DNA from: CAJBVG01 sp044376465
GTDB lineage: Bacteria; Bacteroidota; Bacteroidia; Sphingobacteriales; Sphingobacteriaceae
Assembly (NCBI GenBank): GCA_044376465.1
Contig: JBILKW010000099.1
Span: 1 to 8,392, forward strand
Length of the DNA stretch: 8,392 nucleotides
Direction of reading: 5' to 3'
Shown one piece after another: positions 1-7,220 of the stretch. A program made the translations under genes and the position numbers. The notes under the pieces are model-generated. The model saw nothing but the letters and a program-made list of their open reading frames with translations. It was not told the DNA's origin and made no database searches. The stretch's first letter is position 1; each line of letters begins with the position of its first letter.

Positions 1-825
1 GTTAGTTTTAGACTTGTCTGCTAAATAATAATACGTAAAAATTTTACTGAAATAAGTATTCAATTGCCCTATAGTAACAACTAAAGGATTTTCTTTTTTG
101 TTAGCCGCAAAATAATCTACTATTTTGTTTGCTTTTAACACATCACGTTTCGCAATGGCGGTATTAAATTCGAAAGTATTGTACTCTTTACTTATCCCTA
201 CATTCTTTTGTATATCATCCATGGTAATGGTTTTACGGTCGCCCATATTTATCATTACCTTTTCTAATTCATTTGCTACCTTACTTAAATCGTTGCCCAA
301 GTACTCTGCAACCATCGCTCCTGCTTTAGTATCTAACTTAAATCCTTTTGTACCTACAAAATTCATCGCCCATTCGGATACTTGGTTGTCGTATAGTTTT
401 TTCGACTCAAACAATACTCCATTCTTTTCAATCGCCTTCGCAATTTTCAATCGCTTATCTAAACTTCCATACTTATGGCAAAACACCAAAACAGTACTCT
501 TCAAGGGATTTTCCAGATAGCTTGCAAAAGGGTCGGCATCTTTTGTATCTCCTTTACCAAACTTAATATTTTGTGCTTCTTTAACAATTACCAATTGGAA
601 ATCAGACATCATTGGGTAACGTTTAGCAGTACTAATTATGGTAAGCATGTCCACTTCTTTACCATACAAAATAGTTTGGTTAAAGCCTTTCTCTGCTTCA
701 GTTAATACTACCTTCTCCAATAAATCAGCAATAAAATCTATATAGTAACTCTCTTCGCCATGTAAAAAATAAACGGGCTTAAAAGCTCTCTTTTTTATAT
801 CTGCTAAAATGTTTTCTATAGTCAT
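1..825 (-). CDS. holA: DNA polymerase III subunit delta, 3' end outside window
   Basis: Clamp-loader delta subunit, which opens the sliding beta clamp and helps load it at primer-template junctions during replication. The frame is open from an ATG at 823-825 to the left edge, giving 275 codons. The family is usually about 330-345 residues, so roughly the last 60-70 residues, part of the C-terminal collar domain, are missing. Seen in the translation: an N-terminal nucleotide-binding-like start (KPVYFLHGEESYYID, residues 16-30), the family block RYPMMSDFQLVIVKEAQ (69-85) and the later block EYLGNDLSKVANELEKV (174-190). These match Bacteroidota HolA proteins as I know them. As is normal for delta, there is no complete Walker A motif. 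The start lies 2 bases after the stop of the upstream nuclease-like gene, so the two are probably co-transcribed and translationally coupled. The identification rests on recalled family patterns, not on a search. Confidence 0.92.
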   Translation of the reverse strand, partial: MTIENILADIKKRAFKPVYFLHGEESYYIDFIADLLEKVVLTEAEKGFNQTILYGKEVDMLTIISTAKRYPMMSDFQLVIVKEAQNIKFGKGDTKDADPFASYLENPLKSTVLVFCHKYGSLDKRLKIAKAIEKNGVLFESKKLYDNQVSEWAMNFVGTKGFKLDTKAGAMVAEYLGNDLSKVANELEKVMINMGDRKTITMDDIQKNVGISKEYNTFEFNTAIAKRDVLKANKIVDYFAANKKENPLVVTIGQLNTYFSKIFTYYYLADKSKTN

Positions 826-827
826 TA

Positions 828-1271
828 TTAAAATGTTAGTTCTTCTAAAAATCTGTACGTTTCACACTCATGATCTATTTCACAATAGTAATGTTCTAAG
901 CCATTTGTAACTGCTAGGTATTTTACCTTGTACACCATGTTATACCTCGCCACTTGGTCAAATACTTCTTGTGTAATGGCTACATTCGGAGCTTTACATT
1001 CTACCAATAAGGTTGGTATTCCGTTTTCATTATACACTAAAATGTCGCAACGTTTTTGCATATCGTGCAACTTCAATCCTTTCTCTAAACTAATATAGTT
1101 TTTAGAAATGGTATGTTGATGAATTAGGTATTGCACAAAATGTTGCCTTACCCACTCTTCTGGTGTTAGTAATAATTCCTTTTTACGTATGGCATCAAAA
1201 ATAAAATACTTACTTTCTTTTTCAATTATTTTAAATGGAAATGCCGGAAGATTTAAAGGAATTAATTCCAT
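828..1271 (-). CDS. Solitary HsdR N-terminal-type PD-(D/E)XK nuclease domain protein
   Basis: A 147-residue protein resembling the N-terminal domain of type I restriction enzyme R subunits (HSDR_N_2-type family), but without the helicase motor or the HsdM and HsdS partners. The nuclease core is visible: D76 (KRCDILVY), then E91-x-K93 (LLVECKAP), followed by Q106-x3-Y110 (QVARY), which resembles the QxxxY motif of RecB-like and HsdR nucleases. The expected catalytic residues are therefore all present, and activity is plausible but unproven. Residues 38-55 (EEWVRQHFVQYLIHQ) match the helix that typically precedes the core in this family. The ATG at 1269-1271 comes 1 base after the valS stop, and the stop is 2 bases before holA, so it sits inside a housekeeping operon and not a restriction locus. 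Such solitary proteins are common next to holA in Bacteroidota, to my knowledge, with no established function. It could serve DNA repair or replication; that is inference from position only. Confidence 0.85.
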   Translation of the reverse strand: MELIPLNLPAFPFKIIEKESKYFIFDAIRKKELLLTPEEWVRQHFVQYLIHQHTISKNYISLEKGLKLHDMQKRCDILVYNENGIPTLLVECKAPNVAITQEVFDQVARYNMVYKVKYLAVTNGLEHYYCEIDHECETYRFLEELTF

Positions 1272-1272
1272 A

Positions 1273-3945
1273 TTACATCTTTTGTAATCGCTCTTTTATG
1301 ATGGCAATTTTTTGTTCAGCATCTGCTTTTTTCTTCTTTTCATTATCAATCACCTCTGCTTTTGCATTACTCACAAATCGTTCGTTAGAAAGTTTTGCCT
1401 CTACCGATTTTAAAAAGCCATGCAAATACACCAACTCTTTTTCCATCTTTTCTTTTTCTACCGCTGGATCCACTGCATCTCCTAAATCAACAAAACATTC
1501 GTCATTACCCACTAAAAACTGTGTCGCATTTTCTGGCACAGCATCTACCATTTGTAAATTTTCAATTGTTGCCAACCTCTTTAAAATAAGGGCATATAAC
1601 AAATAATCTGTTTTCGAATTATTTTTGATAGATAAGTTTAACCCTTCCTTCGGTGCAATTTGTTTGGTATTACGGATGTTGCGCATTTCTGATACAACTT
1701 GCAAAATATTCTGCATAGTGGTTATATCTTTTTCGTTGTATGCTTTTGCTTTTGGGTAGCTTGCTATGATACAACATTCCATTTCAGAACGTTCACCAAA
1801 TAATTCCTCATCATGCCATAATTCTTCAGATAAGAATGGCATAAATGGATGTATTAATTTGATGATGTCTTCGAACTTATTTTTTACAAACTCAAACGTT
1901 TCTGCATCTATTGCATCTTGGTATGAATCGCCATTTTCTAATTTATGATAGGTTGGTTTTATCATCTCTAAATACGATGAACAAAAATCATCCCATATCA
2001 ATTTATAAATAGTCATTAATGCCTCCGACAAACGGTAGCTCTCAAACAATTGTTCTATTTCTTTTAACGATTCATTAAAGCGAGCATCAAACCACTCGTT
2101 TGCTTTTTTATTTTCGTTGCTACTATTTGCATCCACTTTCCAACCCTTTACCAATCTAAAGGCATTCCATATTTTATTAGCAAAATTTCTACCTTGCTCG
2201 CAATAGCTTTCATCAAACATTAAATCATTTCCAGCGGGTGAGCACAATAACATTCCTACTCGAACACCATCTGCACCATACTTCCCAATTAACTCAATTG
2301 GGTCTGGTGAGTTACCTAATGATTTAGACATTTTTCTGCCTAACTTATCTCTTACAATACCTGTTAAATAAACATTCTTAAAAGGTACTTGATTTCTAAA
2401 TTCTTTACCCGCCATAATCATTCGAGCTACCCAGAAAAATAAAATTTCGGGAGCCGTTACTAAATCATTGGTTGGGTAATAGTAATTTAATTCTTCATTT
2501 CCTTTATTGTTTTGATCGCCAAATACCGTTGGGTCGAATACAGAGATAGGCCATAACCAAGAAGAGAACCATGTATCTACTACATCTTCGTCTTGCTTTA
2601 TATCAGCAGCTGTTAAACTACTGAACTCTGCAGATTTTGCTTTAAATTTTTCTATTGCTTCAGCAGCTGTTTTAGCCACTACAATTTCTCCATTAGCTGC
2701 GTACCATGCAGGAATTTGTTGGCCCCACCACAACTGACGAGAAATGCACCAATCTTTTACGTTCTCCATCCAATGGCGATACGTATTGATGTATTTGTCG
2801 GGGATTAAATTTACTTCTCCATCATTCACTGCATCTAAAGCAGGCTTCGCTAAAACTTCCATACGCACGAACCATTGCATCGAAAGCTTTGGCTCTATAA
2901 CAGCGTCCGTTCTTTCCGAAAATCCAACCTGCGATTTGTACTCTTCTACTTTTTCTAACTGCCCTGCTTCTTCGAGCATAACCGCAATTTTTTTACGCGC
3001 AATAAATCGATCTTCGTTTACCAATATTTGAGCCTTCTCATTTAAAGTACCGTTATCATTTATAATATCTATTACAGGTAATTTATGTTTTACTCCTAAC
3101 TCATAATCGTTCAAATCATGCGCCGGTGTTACCTTCAAGCAACCTGTACCAAAATCCATGGTCACATACTCATCACAAATAATTGGTATTTCTTTGTTAA
3201 TTAAGGGTACTACTATTTTTTTGCCGTGTAAATGTTTGTAACGTTCATCATTCGGGTTTACACAAACGGCAGCATCTGCCATTATGGTTTCTGGTCGCGT
3301 AGTTGCAACGGTTACAAATCCAGCACCGTCAGCTAATTTGTACTGTATATAAAATAATTTCTGATTAACTTCTTTACGAATTACCTCTTCATCAGATACA
3401 GCTGTTAATCCTTTAGGGTCCCAGTTTACCATGCGAATGCCACGGTATATTAGTCCTTTTTCATACAAATGAATAAAGGTATCAAGTACAGCCTCTGTCA
3501 TGCCCGGATCCATTGTAAAAGCTGTACGATCCCAATCGCATGAGGCCCCTAGTTTTTTTAATTGATCTAATATAATTCCGCCATACTTATCTTTCCATTC
3601 GTATGCATAATCTAAAAACTCTGCTCTACTGATAGAGTTTTTCTCGATTCCATCTTCTTTTAATTTCGCAACCACTTTTGCTTCTGTAGCAATAGAAGCA
3701 TGGTCGGTGCCCGGCACCCACAATGCATTTTTGCCCAACATACGAGCTCGTCTAATCAATACATCTTGTATGGTATTGTTCAACATATGGCCCATGTGAA
3801 GCACTCCGGTAACATTCGGAGGAGGAATTACAATCGTATAAGGTTCACGCTCATCTGGTACCGATCGAAAAAAACCTTTCTCCAACCAGTAAGCGTACCA
3901 TTTGTTTTCTGCCTCAGAGGCCATGTATGTTTTTGAAATCGACAT
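1273..3945 (-). CDS. valS: Valyl-tRNA synthetase (class I)
   Basis: Cytoplasmic enzyme that charges tRNA-Val with valine using ATP and edits misactivated threonine. Numbering from the ATG at 3943-3945 gives 890 residues, a normal length. Visible in order: the HIGH signature as HMGH (50-53) in PPPNVTGVLHMGHMLNNT; the CP1 editing domain with TTRPETIMAD (215-224) and GTGCLKVTPAHD (267-277); ISRQLWWGQQIP (401-412); VDTWFSSWLWP (456-466); and KMSKS (538-542). An anticodon-binding region follows, and a Lys/Glu-rich C-terminal coiled coil (about 825-890) as in bacterial ValS. An in-frame TTG at 3972 would add nine residues, but it overlaps a likely -7 promoter box, and the ATG start gives the family-like opening (MSISKTYMASEAENKWY). 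It is the first gene of the leftward unit and transcribed divergently from the lipoprotein genes. No key residue appears to be missing. Confidence 0.97.
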   Translation of the reverse strand: MSISKTYMASEAENKWYAYWLEKGFFRSVPDEREPYTIVIPPPNVTGVLHMGHMLNNTIQDVLIRRARMLGKNALWVPGTDHASIATEAKVVAKLKEDGIEKNSISRAEFLDYAYEWKDKYGGIILDQLKKLGASCDWDRTAFTMDPGMTEAVLDTFIHLYEKGLIYRGIRMVNWDPKGLTAVSDEEVIRKEVNQKLFYIQYKLADGAGFVTVATTRPETIMADAAVCVNPNDERYKHLHGKKIVVPLINKEIPIICDEYVTMDFGTGCLKVTPAHDLNDYELGVKHKLPVIDIINDNGTLNEKAQILVNEDRFIARKKIAVMLEEAGQLEKVEEYKSQVGFSERTDAVIEPKLSMQWFVRMEVLAKPALDAVNDGEVNLIPDKYINTYRHWMENVKDWCISRQLWWGQQIPAWYAANGEIVVAKTAAEAIEKFKAKSAEFSSLTAADIKQDEDVVDTWFSSWLWPISVFDPTVFGDQNNKGNEELNYYYPTNDLVTAPEILFFWVARMIMAGKEFRNQVPFKNVYLTGIVRDKLGRKMSKSLGNSPDPIELIGKYGADGVRVGMLLCSPAGNDLMFDESYCEQGRNFANKIWNAFRLVKGWKVDANSSNENKKANEWFDARFNESLKEIEQLFESYRLSEALMTIYKLIWDDFCSSYLEMIKPTYHKLENGDSYQDAIDAETFEFVKNKFEDIIKLIHPFMPFLSEELWHDEELFGERSEMECCIIASYPKAKAYNEKDITTMQNILQVVSEMRNIRNTKQIAPKEGLNLSIKNNSKTDYLLYALILKRLATIENLQMVDAVPENATQFLVGNDECFVDLGDAVDPAVEKEKMEKELVYLHGFLKSVEAKLSNERFVSNAKAEVIDNEKKKKADAEQKIAIIKERLQKM

Positions 3946-3969
3946 TTGTAAAATATTTGCGAAAGTCAA

Positions 3970-3977
3970 CAAAAATA
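3970..3977 (-). promoter_or_regulatory. Probable Bacteroidota-type -7 box for the valS operon
   Basis: Read on the minus strand this is TATTTTTG, an exact fit to TAnnTTTG, the -7 consensus of Bacteroidota primary-sigma promoters. Transcription would start near 3963-3965, giving a leader of about 20 bases before the valS ATG at 3945. No TTTG-like -33 element is evident 17-21 bases upstream, so the call rests on the -7 box and its placement. In AT-rich DNA such a box can arise by chance. Confidence 0.45.
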
Positions 3978-4043
3978 GAAAAATAAGCGTTTGTTTGTAA
4001 TATATAAAACCTTTAATTCATTAAAATAAACAATTATTATTGC

Positions 4044-4066
4044 TGATAATCGTTTCTCAATTATCA
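4044..4066. repeat. Inverted repeat in the divergent control region, possible operator
   Basis: Perfect 7-base arms TGATAAT (4044-4050) and ATTATCA (4060-4066) surround a 9-base centre. The element lies immediately upstream of the proposed -33 position of the lipoprotein operon promoter, where a regulator could bind. Further GATAAT copies occur at 4081-4086 and, inside the lipoprotein gene, at 4136-4141. The DNA is very AT-rich and the arms are short, so chance is a real alternative. No repeat of the GC-stem plus T-run kind is present, so it is not a terminator. Confidence 0.3.
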
Positions 4067-4096
4067 TTTAAATAAAAATAGATAATCATATATTTG
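4067..4096 (+). promoter_or_regulatory. Probable Bacteroidota-type promoter for the lipoprotein-mnmD-pyrD operon
   Basis: A -7 box TATATTTG (4089-4096) fits TAnnTTTG exactly. An 18-base spacer separates it from TTTA (4067-4070), one base away from the TTTG -33 consensus. Transcription would start near 4101-4104, leaving a leader of about 15-18 bases before the ATG at 4119. The leader (AAATAAATCATAAAGAAC) has no strong Shine-Dalgarno sequence, as is usual in this phylum. Confidence 0.55.
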
Positions 4097-4118
4097 AACT
4101 AAATAAATCATAAAGAAC

Positions 4119-4703
4119 ATGAAAAAATCACTATTGATAATCGGCATTGCAAGCTTAACAGTACTAAATGCTTGTAAATCACGTAAAGTAGAAAGAATAG
4201 ACCCTACACAACAAACAGATTTAAGTGGCAGATGGAACGATACCGACTCTCGTTTAGTTTCTAATGAAATGATTAGCGATTGCATGGCAAAACCATGGAG
4301 AACAGATTTTACTGCCGCAAAAGGCAAAAAACCGGTTGTAATTGTAGGAAACGTTAGAAACAAAACCACTGAACACATCGAATCGGAAACGTTTATCAAA
4401 GACATTGAGAAAGCATTCATTAATTCGGGTTTGGTAACCGTAGTACAAGCTGGCGAAGCGAGAAAAGAGTTACGTGAAGAGCGTAATGATCAACAAACTT
4501 TTTCATCAGAAACTACTAAGAAAAAATGGGGCTTAGAAAAAGGAGCCGATTTTATGCTGAACGGTGTCATTACTTCTATTGTTGACCAATACGGAAAAAA
4601 TAAAGTGGTGTTTTACCAAGTAGATTTAGAATTAACCAATTTAGAGACCAATGAAAAGGTATGGATTGGTGATAAGAAGATTAAAAAAGCAATTCAAAAC
4701 TAA
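4119..4703 (+). CDS. LpoB-like penicillin-binding protein activator lipoprotein
   Basis: A 194-residue lipoprotein of the LpoB-like family. In E. coli, LpoB is an outer-membrane lipoprotein that activates the peptidoglycan synthase PBP1b; whether Bacteroidota relatives do the same is not established. Seen: a lipoprotein signal peptide with positively charged start, hydrophobic stretch and lipobox VLNAC (lipidated Cys19); the family-typical DLSGRWNDTDSRLVSNEMI (34-52); and an alpha/beta domain starting KKPVVIVGNVRNKT (70-83) followed by the helix ETFIKDIEKAFINSG (90-104), with GADFMLNGVITSI (142-154) further on. Residues after Cys19 (KSRK) do not resemble the acidic lipoprotein export signal for surface display, so a periplasm-facing location is likely. 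It is the first gene of the rightward unit, 3 bases before a second lipoprotein gene, an arrangement that suggests joint action. I leave the symbol blank because orthology to E. coli lpoB is not shown. Confidence 0.8.
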   Translation: MKKSLLIIGIASLTVLNACKSRKVERIDPTQQTDLSGRWNDTDSRLVSNEMISDCMAKPWRTDFTAAKGKKPVVIVGNVRNKTTEHIESETFIKDIEKAFINSGLVTVVQAGEARKELREERNDQQTFSSETTKKKWGLEKGADFMLNGVITSIVDQYGKNKVVFYQVDLELTNLETNEKVWIGDKKIKKAIQN

Positions 4704-4706
4704 AAA

Positions 4707-6125
4707 TTGAAGAAGCAATTAACCATTCTTAGCATACTATCGAGCCTATTATTTATTAGTGCTTGCGCTACTTATTACCAAAAACTAGAAGAGTTTAATA
4801 CCAATGTAGAACAAGGCAATATAGAAAATGCCAAAGAATTTTTAGAGAAAGATAAAAAAGGGCCTGAAGGAAAAAATAAATTGCTTTATTTTATGAATGC
4901 CGGTACGCTAGAGATGCTTACCGGTAATTATGTTAAGAGCAATGAGTACTTTAACCAAGCAGATTTAACAATTGAAGATTACCAAAAGAATTTAGGTAAC
5001 GAAGCCTTATCACTCATTACAAACCCAATGCAAAAAGAATATACGGGTGAAGATTTTGAGAAGGTGCTAATTCATTATTACAAAGCCATAAACTATATAC
5101 AGCTTGGTCAAGCTGAGGAGGCAATTGTAGAGTGTAAGCGATTGAATTTAAAAATTCAGCAATTAAATGATAAGTACACTAAAAAAAACAGGTATTCTGT
5201 AGATGCTTTTGGCTTAAACCTCATGGGCATTATTTACGAATCAACAGGCGATGTAAATAATGCCTTTATTAGTTATAGGAATGCCATTGAAGCGTACGAA
5301 AAAACATACGAACCTCAGTTCAAAACATCTATCCCCTTACAACTAAAAAAGGATGTTATAAGAACGGCCTATGAAATGGGTTTTGATGATGTGGCTTTTC
5401 GCTTTGAAGAAAAATTTCAGTTAAAAAATACTCCTAAAAACCCTAATGCCGGAGAAATCATTTTTTTCTGGAACAATGGTTTAAGCCCTGTAAAAGCAGA
5501 GAACAGCATCAATTTTAGTATTATAAAAGGGAGGGCTGGTTATGTAACTTTTGTGAATGAAGAACTAGGATTAAACGTGCCATTTCCATTGCCTCAAAAC
5601 GATAAAAAGTCGGGCGGAATAGGCGATTTGGAATTTGTAAGAGTAGCTTTTCCAAAGTACTTAGAACGTAAACCATTTTTTACGAGTGCTAGTATAGAAG
5701 CAAATGCAAAAGATTACCCTTTAGAATTAGCAGAAGACGTAAATGCCATAGCATTTAAAACCTTGCAAGATCGACTATTACGGGAGATAAGTAGTTCTTT
5801 GTTGAGACTAGCTACTAAAAAGGCGGCTGAATATGCAATGCGAGACCAAAATCAACATGCAGGTTCAATTGTAGGAATTGTAAATGCGATTACCGAAAGG
5901 GCTGATACTCGCAATTGGCAAACATTGCCAAACAGCATTTCTTATACACGAATTGAATTGCCTGAAGGAGCCCATGAAATAAATTTGAAACTTCGTTCGT
6001 TTGATAGCAGAACAATTCGCGAACAAAAGTTTAACTTTGTAATTCAGAAAGGCAAAACACAGTTTCAATCCTATCAGAATTTCGAAAGTCAATCTTATTT
6101 TGGCAGAACTGCGTACGCAAGATAA
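4707..6125 (+). CDS. COG3014-type TPR lipoprotein, function unknown
   Basis: A 472-residue lipoprotein resembling the COG3014 family, found beside LpoB-like genes in several bacterial groups. A TTG start at 4707-4709 is required: from there the protein begins KKQLTILSILSSLLFISAC, a clear lipoprotein signal with lipobox ISAC and lipidated Cys20 (codon 4764-4766), whereas the first downstream ATG would lose it. TPR-like helical pairs are visible at about 62-90 (AGTLEMLTGNYVKSNEYFNQA), 124-148 (YYKAINYIQLGQAEEAIVEC) and 171-198 (NLMGIIYESTGDVNNAFISY), pointing to a protein-binding role. The C-terminal half carries a hydrophobic Ala-rich segment (about 365-395) and the family-like ADTRNWQTLPNSI (399-411) followed by a beta-rich end (ELPEGAHEINLKL). 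Inferred role: an envelope partner of the preceding lipoprotein. No enzyme motif is seen. Confidence 0.78.
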   Translation: MKKQLTILSILSSLLFISACATYYQKLEEFNTNVEQGNIENAKEFLEKDKKGPEGKNKLLYFMNAGTLEMLTGNYVKSNEYFNQADLTIEDYQKNLGNEALSLITNPMQKEYTGEDFEKVLIHYYKAINYIQLGQAEEAIVECKRLNLKIQQLNDKYTKKNRYSVDAFGLNLMGIIYESTGDVNNAFISYRNAIEAYEKTYEPQFKTSIPLQLKKDVIRTAYEMGFDDVAFRFEEKFQLKNTPKNPNAGEIIFFWNNGLSPVKAENSINFSIIKGRAGYVTFVNEELGLNVPFPLPQNDKKSGGIGDLEFVRVAFPKYLERKPFFTSASIEANAKDYPLELAEDVNAIAFKTLQDRLLREISSSLLRLATKKAAEYAMRDQNQHAGSIVGIVNAITERADTRNWQTLPNSISYTRIELPEGAHEINLKLRSFDSRTIREQKFNFVIQKGKTQFQSYQNFESQSYFGRTAYAR

Positions 6126-6148
6126 AACGATTGATATAAAGTAATAGA

Positions 6149-6529
6149 ATGAAAAATGTACTCTTAACATGTTCCTTTATGCTGCTGAGTTTATTGGCGA
6201 TGAGCCAATCTGCACTTAAAGTAAACTCTATCGAGTTTAAGGCTAGCTACTTTAAATACAGGGGTACTATTTTAGATGTTCGAACCGCTTACGAATTTGC
6301 TGAAGGACATATTGAAAATGCTAAAAACGTAGATGTTAGTCTTGCAACATTTGAGACCGAAATTGAGAAAATAGACCCTGAGCAACCCGTATTTGTGTAT
6401 TGTGCAATCGGAGTTAGAAGCGCGAAAGCAGCAACCATACTTCGTAAGAAAGGGTTTAAGCATGTATACGATTTAGATGGAGGTTACCAAGACCTTTTAA
6501 AAGTTGGATTGAAAAATGCAAAATTGTGA
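6149..6529 (+). CDS. Exported single-domain rhodanese (sulfurtransferase-like)
   Basis: A 126-residue single rhodanese domain, probably periplasmic. Residues 1 to about 20 form a signal peptide (KNVLLTC, hydrophobic core, then LAMSQ with cleavage likely near SQ-SA); it is not a convincing lipoprotein signal. The fold is shown by ILDVRTAYEFAEGHIENAKNV (41-61; the DVR...E...GHI signature) and by the active-site loop C85-A-I-G-V-R90-S after VFVY, with YDLDGGYQDL (107-116) at the end. The catalytic cysteine and the loop arginine are present, so persulfide transfer from a donor such as thiosulfate is possible; the true substrate is unknown. It starts 23 bases after the lipoprotein gene and overlaps mnmD by 14 bases. 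Because it is exported it is unlikely to supply sulfur for tRNA thiolation, despite the neighbour. Confidence 0.87.
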   Translation: MKNVLLTCSFMLLSLLAMSQSALKVNSIEFKASYFKYRGTILDVRTAYEFAEGHIENAKNVDVSLATFETEIEKIDPEQPVFVYCAIGVRSAKAATILRKKGFKHVYDLDGGYQDLLKVGLKNAKL

Positions 6530-7220
6530 TTTCCTAAAGAATATTGAACTGCTTACTACTGCCGACGGTTCTAAAACCATCTTCAATCCACAAGTTGGTG
6601 AAAATTATCATTCTAAACACGGTGCAGTGCAAGAATCGCAGCATGTATTTGTGAATTCTGGACTTCAATTTTACCATCAACAAACTCAAAAAAACGAAAT
6701 TTCTATTTTAGAAATTGGCTTTGGCACGGGGCTTAATTTCTTATTAAGTGCAGAGTATGCAGCATCTACAGGCCTAAAACTAAGCTACACTGGTATAGAA
6801 GCTTATCCACTTCCACAAAATATTTTAAACGAAACTGGGTACAATTCTTTCCTAAATTCAGAATCGTTATTCGATCGGTTTATGTCTAATTACCATTCTT
6901 GTTTCGATGAAAGTACCCAAATTATTGATCAAGTGAATTTGAAAATCGAAAATAGTACACTTCTCGCTTATAATGGTGTAGGAAAGTTCGATATTATTTA
7001 TTTTGATGCATTTGCTAAAGTCCATCAACAAGAAATGTGGACAGAAGAATCTATAAAACATGCATGTAAGTTTTTAAAAGATAAAGGTATATTTGTGACC
7101 TATAGCGTAACCGGCGATTTAAAACGACAATTAAAAGGCTTCGGCTTCGAAATTGAACGCCCACAAGGGGCTGCAGGCAAACGCGAAATGATGCGAGCAA
7201 CTTTACCATATGTTTTATAA
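6516..7220 (+). CDS. mnmD: tRNA 5-aminomethyl-2-thiouridine methyltransferase, stand-alone MnmD
   Basis: SAM-dependent methyltransferase that converts nm5s2U to mnm5s2U at wobble position 34 of certain tRNAs. In E. coli this is the N-terminal domain of bifunctional MnmC; here it stands alone at 234 residues, without the FAD oxidoreductase half, as in many bacteria. Seen: the early motif DGSKTIFNPQVGENYHSKHGA (18-37); the SAM-binding glycine loop LEIGFGTGLNF (65-75); the acidic strand end YTGIEAYPL (91-99); the family signature YFDAFAKVHQQEMW (162-175); TYSVTGDLKRQL (195-206); and the closing GAAGKREMMRA (218-228). All are hallmarks of the DUF752/MnmD family. The ATG overlaps the rhodanese end by 14 bases, and the stop overlaps the pyrD start by 11 bases, which indicates translational coupling. 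A stand-alone MnmD implies that the nm5 substrate comes directly from an MnmEG ammonium-type product, or from an MnmC(o) elsewhere. Confidence 0.92.
   Translation: MQNCDFLKNIELLTTADGSKTIFNPQVGENYHSKHGAVQESQHVFVNSGLQFYHQQTQKNEISILEIGFGTGLNFLLSAEYAASTGLKLSYTGIEAYPLPQNILNETGYNSFLNSESLFDRFMSNYHSCFDESTQIIDQVNLKIENSTLLAYNGVGKFDIIYFDAFAKVHQQEMWTEESIKHACKFLKDKGIFVTYSVTGDLKRQLKGFGFEIERPQGAAGKREMMRATLPYVL

Noticed and set aside
125..705. Overlapping rightward open frames of 131, 72 and 76 codons
   Set aside because: They lie opposite holA, whose leftward frame is continuous with a family-like sequence; the rightward products are low-complexity and resemble nothing.
828..1271. Type I restriction system
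   Set aside because: Only an HsdR N-terminal-like domain is present; there is no helicase region, HsdM or HsdS in the window, and the neighbours are housekeeping genes.
3946..3972. Nine-residue extension of valS from an in-frame TTG
   Set aside because: It overlaps a likely -7 promoter box, and family members begin close to the ATG at 3945.
4064..4448. Leftward open frames of 118 and 64 codons opposite the LpoB-like gene
   Set aside because: They are shadows of a gene with a clear lipoprotein signal and domain; no independent start context or recognisable protein.
6085..6148. Separate promoter for the rhodanese gene
   Set aside because: No exact TAnnTTTG box with suitable spacing was found upstream; the 23-base gap fits read-through from the lipoprotein genes.
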